Shown: one piece after another, positions 4,832 through 7,402 of the stretch
How positions within the stretch are numbered: the stretch's first letter is position 1
Layout of the letters: each line of letters opens with the position of its first letter
Source of the DNA: Clostridium sp. CAG:253
GTDB taxonomy: Bacteria; Bacillota; Clostridia; Lachnospirales; Lachnospiraceae
Reading direction: 5' to 3'
DNA length: 7,402 nucleotides
Assembly (NCBI GenBank): GCA_000436755.1
Contig: FR887318.1
Coordinates: 4,128-11,529 of the forward strand
Program-made: the position numbers and the translations under genes
Notes under the pieces: generated by a model
The model's input: only the letters and a program-made list of their open reading frames with translations
Told to the model about the DNA's origin: nothing
Database searches by the model: none

Positions 4832-4860
4832 AGTATAGGGGAATGTAATGTAAAAATCAA
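4832..4860 (-). promoter_or_regulatory. Promoter of cargo gene 1
   Basis: On the minus strand TTGATT (4860-4855), a 17-nt spacer and TATACT (4837-4832) lie about 65 nt upstream of the membrane-protein start. The boxes, the spacing and the following TTTA are the same as at 6618-6646. It overlaps the region just upstream of the divergent Cys-rich gene. Confidence 0.75.
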
Positions 4861-4881
4861 GAAAAGAGGTGATATAAACAG

Positions 4882-5094
4882 ATGGGTAATGTATTTTATT
4901 TGTGCAATGGACAGAAAGAGGGTTGCAAGAAAAGAACTTGCTATATGAATGGAGATAAGAGCGACCACACTTGCTTTTGGACAAGGGATGTGAGATATGC
5001 AAAGAACTTTGAAAAGAATAAAGATGTTGTTGCGGAGGATGTATATTATGAAAAAGAGACCGCCTCAAATAGTAAGGCAGCCTCAGAAAATTAA
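4882..5094 (+). CDS. Small cysteine-containing phage protein
   Basis: A 70-aa protein of a type I recall from Clostridia phages and integrative elements, without assigned function. The first half carries four cysteines and a histidine (C8-x6-C15-x4-C20 ... H29-T-C31) that could bind a metal. The motif CNGQKEGCKKRTCYMNG, followed by the DVRYAKNF segment, is the recognisable core. The C-terminal 20 residues are acidic and then Ser/Ala-rich and look disordered. ATG 4882 has AGAGGTGAT about ten bases upstream. No clear promoter of its own is visible, so it probably depends on readthrough from the early promoter. Its stop codon overlaps the stop of the convergent gene within a shared TTAA. Confidence 0.72.
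   Translation: MGNVFYLCNGQKEGCKKRTCYMNGDKSDHTCFWTRDVRYAKNFEKNKDVVAEDVYYEKETASNSKAASEN
5051..5084 (-). terminator. Terminator of cargo gene 2, inside a plus-strand CDS
   Basis: On the minus strand a 10-bp stem (5084-5075 with 5065-5056, two G-T pairs) with a 9-nt loop is followed directly by TTTTT (5055-5051). No T-run follows on the plus strand. It occupies the coding sequence for the low-complexity C-terminus of the convergent Cys-rich gene, a region that looks shaped by the terminator. Confidence 0.7.
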
Positions 5095-5414
5095 AAGAAG
5101 TTAGATAAGAATGAAAGAACATCTTTCACACCGTTTGTGAACTTGTTTTCCATATAAATGATGGTTTTGTCGCAAAGAGAAATATCGTTTGCCAAGTCAT
5201 CGCCACGGTAACAAGTTATATAACCCCTTGATTCTAATTTCCAACATAGTTCAGAAGCATAGTCTGATGACATATCGAGAGAGAAAAGTTCGATGAGTTG
5301 GTCGGAATTTTTAAATTTATTTGCCTTTTCCATAGAAAGGGCAGGTTGTCGGTTCAATATTTCCTTATACATCAAAGTCAATAGTTGCTGTTGCTCTTTG
5401 GTTAAATCGTCCAT
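5091..5414 (-). CDS. YjcQ-like winged-helix protein (cargo gene 2)
   Basis: A 107-aa protein with a probable winged-helix core: helix LLTLMYKEIL (11-20), helix ASELCWKLESRGYI (53-66), wing GDDLANDISL and final helix YMENKFTNGVKDVLSFLSNF. The SRGYI...GDD...ISLCDKTIIYMENKF pattern resembles YjcQ-type phage proteins, but the match is from memory and moderate. ATG 5414 has AGGAGGTGA about eight bases upstream. The gene opposes the early operon, with its own promoter at 5455-5483 and an embedded terminator at 5051-5084. It shares its stop region (TTAA) with the convergent Cys-rich gene, an overlap of 4 bp. It might regulate transcription, but no target is visible. Confidence 0.7.
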   Translation of the reverse strand: MDDLTKEQQQLLTLMYKEILNRQPALSMEKANKFKNSDQLIELFSLDMSSDYASELCWKLESRGYITCYRGDDLANDISLCDKTIIYMENKFTNGVKDVLSFLSNFF

Positions 5415-5454
5415 AAAAATTCACCTCCTGTCATTTTGAAATGGTCGCACATTT

Positions 5455-5483
5455 ATTATATGGCAGGATATGAATTAGGACAA
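5455..5483 (-). promoter_or_regulatory. Promoter of cargo gene 2
   Basis: On the minus strand TTGTCC (5483-5478), a 17-nt spacer and a perfect TATAAT (5460-5455) lie about 40 nt upstream of the gene's start. It differs in sequence from the promoters of cargo genes 1 and 3. Confidence 0.7.
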
Positions 5484-5533
5484 GAAAAAATAAGGGAATG
5501 TTTGTTGAAACTGTAGAAAGCGAGGTGAGAGTG

Positions 5534-5917
5534 ATGGATAAAGTAAAAGAACATAATCGTTTAGACAAGATGATTGCAAGGACAAAAGAACTCCAGAAAG
5601 AAATTGACCATAGACAAGAGGTCGAGGAAAAAGTTTTTAAACTTTTCTCCGAGGGGAAGTTTGAAGAAGGTGATGCTCTTCTTGATACATTGGATGATAA
5701 AAAGGTGATGGAGCTTGCTGAGGGTGTTGTGGCAACAGAGAAAAAGAGTGCAGATTGTGAAAGTAAGAAAGCAATTGATTTGTACTTAAAGGTTAATTGT
5801 GCTGATGACATACCCAAGAACAATCTTGAGAAACTTAATGATGTTATTTGCGGGATTGTGGATTTGCAGGAAAAAGGAACTAAATTGAATGTCCGTATTT
5901 TAGCGAATATGAAGTGA
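5534..5917 (+). CDS. Hypothetical helical early protein
   Basis: A 127-aa protein without a family I recognise. Residues 1-45 are highly charged and likely coiled coil (LDKMIARTKELQKEIDHRQE); the rest is helical, with two cysteines in the 75-106 region and no catalytic motif. ATG 5534 is used because GAGGTGA ends five bases upstream; an ATG at 5498 in the same frame has no ribosome site. It begins a three-gene plus-strand cluster with the HTH gene (5929) and a 51-aa gene (6131), spaced 11 nt and overlapping by 8 nt, so they are translated from one mRNA. Confidence 0.7.
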   Translation: MDKVKEHNRLDKMIARTKELQKEIDHRQEVEEKVFKLFSEGKFEEGDALLDTLDDKKVMELAEGVVATEKKSADCESKKAIDLYLKVNCADDIPKNNLEKLNDVICGIVDLQEKGTKLNVRILANMK

Positions 5918-5928
5918 GGTGGTTTGAT

Positions 5929-6138
5929 ATGGTTGCAGAAAAGCAGAGGATAACAGTGAGTGAGGCGGCTAAGATACTTGGTGTGTCACCGCAGTTTATA
6001 AGAATTGCAATGCAGCAGAAAGCTCTTGATATTGGTACTTGTGTAAAAATGTCAAGCGTATGGACATATCATATTTGTCCGGAGAAATTGAAAAATTATA
6101 TCGGTGTGTATGGAAAGGAGAATGAGGACAGTGAGTAG
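5929..6138 (+). CDS. Excisionase-like HTH DNA-binding protein
   Basis: A 69-aa protein with a MerR/excisionase-type winged helix: ITVSEAAKILGVSPQFIRIA (8-27) is the helix-turn-helix, and VKMSSVWTYHICPEKLKNYI is the wing and final helix. The family includes phage and ICE excisionases (Xis), small proteins that bend DNA so integrase can excise the element. Its place in the early operon under the repressor fits that role, but other small regulators share the fold. ATG 5929 has AGGTGG about six bases upstream; the upstream GTG at 5914 overlaps the previous stop and lacks a site. The 3' end overlaps the next gene by 8 bp. Confidence 0.8.
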   Translation: MVAEKQRITVSEAAKILGVSPQFIRIAMQQKALDIGTCVKMSSVWTYHICPEKLKNYIGVYGKENEDSE

Positions 6139-6286
6139 AAGAAAGAAAATGGTTAAGGTTGAGGCAGAGCATCTTAATGAATTGCTTTGCAAGGAATATC
6201 TTGTTGAGGCTGTGGCGAAGGTCGTTGTTGATGAAGATAGTAATGATGTGAAAGTTGCTCAGATAGCAGCTATTTTACAGTTGTAA
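6131..6286 (+). CDS. Small hypothetical protein overlapping the HTH gene
   Basis: A 51-aa protein I do not recognise; basic at the N-terminus (SRRKKMVKVEAEH) and helical with alternating hydrophobic residues after that. GTG 6131 is favoured because AAAGGAG ends ten bases upstream; ATG 6122 is too close to that site, and ATG 6149 would shorten the protein by six residues. It overlaps the HTH gene by 8 bp, which suggests coupled translation. Its stop codon merges with the T-run of the terminator of cargo gene 3 on the other strand. Confidence 0.55.
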   Translation: MSRRKKMVKVEAEHLNELLCKEYLVEAVAKVVVDEDSNDVKVAQIAAILQL

Positions 6287-6313
6287 AAAGGCACAGGATA
6301 AAAGTCCTGTGCC
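6285..6313 (-). terminator. Terminator of cargo gene 3
   Basis: A perfect 9-bp stem GGCACAGGA/TCCTGTGCC (6290-6298, 6305-6313) with a 6-nt loop is followed on the minus strand by TTTTT (6289-6285). The T-run overlaps the stop codon of the convergent 51-aa gene. On the plus strand AAAGGTT follows, so rightward transcripts should pass. Confidence 0.88.
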
Positions 6314-6336
6314 AAAGGTTAAAATGTAAAGTCGGT

Positions 6337-6570
6337 TTAGTGGCAGACTTTACACTTACTAAGGTGAAGAGATTTCGCTTTTTTAAGTGTAATCTTCTTA
6401 ACATTTTTACTGCGTTTTAAGGTTCGGCAGTAGCGATTTGGATGGTATGCATAGCTTGAACCTGGAACATAGTAAACGTAAGTTTTTGCCTGTACCGGTA
6501 CCTCTGTGTACGAGATAGAACCAACTACAAGGCAAAGGCTTAAAATTAAAGAATAAAGTTTCTTTTTCAT
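6337..6570 (-). CDS. Small secreted Cys/His protein (cargo gene 3)
   Basis: A 77-aa precursor with a clear Sec signal peptide: KKK at 2-4, hydrophobic LYSLILSLCLVVGSIS, likely cleavage after VQA (residue 28). The mature part of about 49 aa has the pattern YHPNRYC ... LKKAKSLHLSKCKVCH: H43, C48, C73, C76 and H77. This YHxxxC-(x)n-LxxAxxxxxxxCxxC motif is a small module I recall on secreted and nuclease-linked Firmicutes proteins, probably metal-binding and Ada/zinc-ribbon-like; here it stands alone. ATG 6570 has AGGGAG eight bases upstream. An in-frame ATG exists upstream at 6606 but would bury the signal peptide and lies in the leader hairpin. The gene has its own promoter and terminator, which suggests a lysogenic-conversion gene acting outside the cell. 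Confidence 0.82.
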   Translation of the reverse strand: MKKKLYSLILSLCLVVGSISYTEVPVQAKTYVYYVPGSSYAYHPNRYCRTLKRSKNVKKITLKKAKSLHLSKCKVCH

Positions 6571-6593
6571 CTGCTCATCTCCCTTCTTTTTGG

Positions 6594-6607
6594 GTTGCAA
6601 TAGCAAC
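6594..6607 (-). other. 5'-leader hairpin of cargo gene 3
   Basis: Minus-strand GTTGC-TATT-GCAAC is a perfect 5-bp stem with a 4-nt loop at the very start of the predicted transcript. The same GCTATTGC core lies in the leader of cargo gene 1 with different but still paired flanking bases (G-C there, T-A here). Confidence 0.55.
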
Positions 6608-6617
6608 TCTTACTAAA

Positions 6618-6646
6618 AGTATAGTAAATGCGTGGGTGAAAATCAA
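6618..6646 (-). promoter_or_regulatory. Promoter of cargo gene 3
   Basis: On the minus strand TTGATT (6646-6641), a 17-nt spacer and TATACT (6623-6618) precede the leader hairpin. The hexamers, the spacer length and the TTTA after the -10 box match the promoter of cargo gene 1 exactly, and a TCTTGATTTT context is partly shared as well. Confidence 0.78.
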
Positions 6647-6662
6647 GAGAAAGGATGATTTT

Positions 6663-7085
6663 ATGGATATAAGTTTACATGATTTGGCTGGTGGAGCTTT
6701 ACAGGAGAAAGTAAATCAGGCTTTTGAACAGGTTATGAAAAATATGCAGGATCCTAATACTCCATGGAAGAACAAGAGAAAGATAAATCTTACTCTTTCG
6801 TTTGAGCAGAATGAGGATAGGACAGATTGCACATGTGATATTTCAGTAGATACAAAGTTAGCATCTGTAAAACCTGTTAGCACAAAATTCAGTACCCAAA
6901 AAGATTTGACAACGGGAAAAATCTATGCTGAGGAATATGGTCCGGGTATAAGAGGACAGATGTCATTTGAGGATATTGAGGAAAATGAGACTGAGATTGA
7001 CGGTCAAATTGTAGATACGGAGACTGGAGAAATCAAAGAAGATAAGAGTGTAATTGATTTTAGAAACAATGTTAAACAGGCATAA
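6663..7085 (+). CDS. Phage early protein, 'replication terminator'-type
   Basis: A 140-aa protein matching, from memory, a conserved Clostridia phage family often labelled 'replication terminator protein'. Recognisable segments are LHDLAGGALQEKVNQAFEQV (5-24), MQDPNTPWKNKRKINL (28-43), DCTCDISVDTKLASVKP (55-71) and KIYAEEYGPGIRGQMSFED (86-104). The C-terminal 35 residues are acidic and low in complexity. The family label is an annotation tradition and the true role is unclear; it usually sits just upstream of recombination and replication genes. ATG 6663 has AAAGGATGA about seven bases upstream; the in-frame ATG at 6636 has no site. The next gene follows after 15 nt. Confidence 0.8.
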   Translation: MDISLHDLAGGALQEKVNQAFEQVMKNMQDPNTPWKNKRKINLTLSFEQNEDRTDCTCDISVDTKLASVKPVSTKFSTQKDLTTGKIYAEEYGPGIRGQMSFEDIEENETEIDGQIVDTETGEIKEDKSVIDFRNNVKQA

Positions 7086-7100
7086 AAGGAGGATATAAAG

Positions 7101-7402
7101 ATGGAGAGAGAAGCATTAGCATATGCAGTTGAGCTGGCAGCACCACATATAAAGGAAGTTAATGGGGAGTTTTATTCAGATAAGACATTAAAGAGAATAG
7201 TACATAATCCAAAGGCAGAGGCTATTAAACTTACAACGCTTCGCAGTCTTGTCGATTACATTAAATCTGGTACAGATATTATGTCGGACAAAATGATTAT
7301 TCATGTGGAAAGTCCGACAGTGGTAAGTTTATATTCATGTCTTGACCTTGACAGAGGGCGTGAATATATAGCTTCTGTTTATGCAGAACTGCCATCGTTT
7401 TC
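7101..7402 (+). CDS. Phage early protein, 3' end outside the window
   Basis: The first 100 residues of an open frame that runs off the window. ATG 7101 has AGGAGG nine bases upstream. It starts MEREALAYAVELAAPHIKEV and contains TTLRSLVDYIKSGTDIMSDK and IIHVESPTVVSLYSCLD. It resembles phage proteins of about 280 aa that commonly follow the 'replication terminator' gene in Clostridia phages, possibly related to the DUF2303/YfdQ group; that link is tentative. Because the C-terminus is missing, length and integrity cannot be judged. Confidence 0.75.
   Translation, partial: MEREALAYAVELAAPHIKEVNGEFYSDKTLKRIVHNPKAEAIKLTTLRSLVDYIKSGTDIMSDKMIIHVESPTVVSLYSCLDLDRGREYIASVYAELPSF

Noticed and set aside
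4769..5122. N-terminal extension of the reverse membrane gene to 303 aa
   Set aside because: The extra 118 residues are antisense to the Cys-rich gene and run through the mapped promoter; the ATG at 4768 has a strong ribosome site.
5431..5823. Minus-strand ORF of 130 aa
   Set aside because: Ser/Phe-rich antisense shadow of the plus-strand helical gene, with no ribosome site; it also crosses the promoter of cargo gene 2.
6285..6320. The 6290-6313 hairpin as terminator of the plus-strand operon
   Set aside because: No T-run follows on the plus strand; the T-run exists only leftward.

Overview
The window is low-GC DNA that reads as the integrase-proximal (left) end of a temperate phage or phage-like integrative element. 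The strong AGGAGG-type ribosome sites, the codon use and protein families I recall from gut Lachnospiraceae point to a Clostridia host. That assignment is recognition from memory, not a search.

Layout. Positions 1-300 carry no gene. They hold a hairpin terminator at the very edge, two copies of a 10-bp repeat, a leftward (outward) promoter candidate and the terminator of the integrase gene. From 301 to 3604 all genes are on the minus strand: tyrosine integrase, an orphan Rpn-type C-terminal tail, a 49-aa acidic protein, a DUF4258/YgiT-zinc-finger toxin-antitoxin pair, an ImmA-like peptidase and an XRE repressor. A possible small RNA and a long inverted repeat lie just upstream of the integrase gene. 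Positions 3605-3765 form the genetic switch: two divergent promoters with 17-nt spacers and three copies of a GTGATT-N3-AATCAC operator. From 3766 rightward is the early operon on the plus strand: Cro-like protein, several small proteins, an excisionase-like HTH protein, a phage 'replication terminator'-type protein and the start of another phage early protein cut by the window edge.

The plus-strand operon is interrupted by three single genes on the minus strand (4211-4768 membrane-anchored, 5091-5414 winged-helix-like, 6337-6570 secreted Cys/His protein). Each has its own promoter, and each has a one-way terminator that overlaps the 3' end of the convergent plus-strand gene. Two of the three share nearly the same promoter and the same small hairpin at the start of the transcript. 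This looks like a set of lysogeny-expressed cargo genes ('morons') and is the most interesting organisation in the window.

Inferred logic: in the lysogen the repressor occupies the operators and blocks the early operon, while the cargo genes stay on. ImmA would inactivate the repressor, because the repressor lacks a self-cleaving peptidase domain. That would release the early operon, including the excisionase-like gene, whose partner is the integrase.
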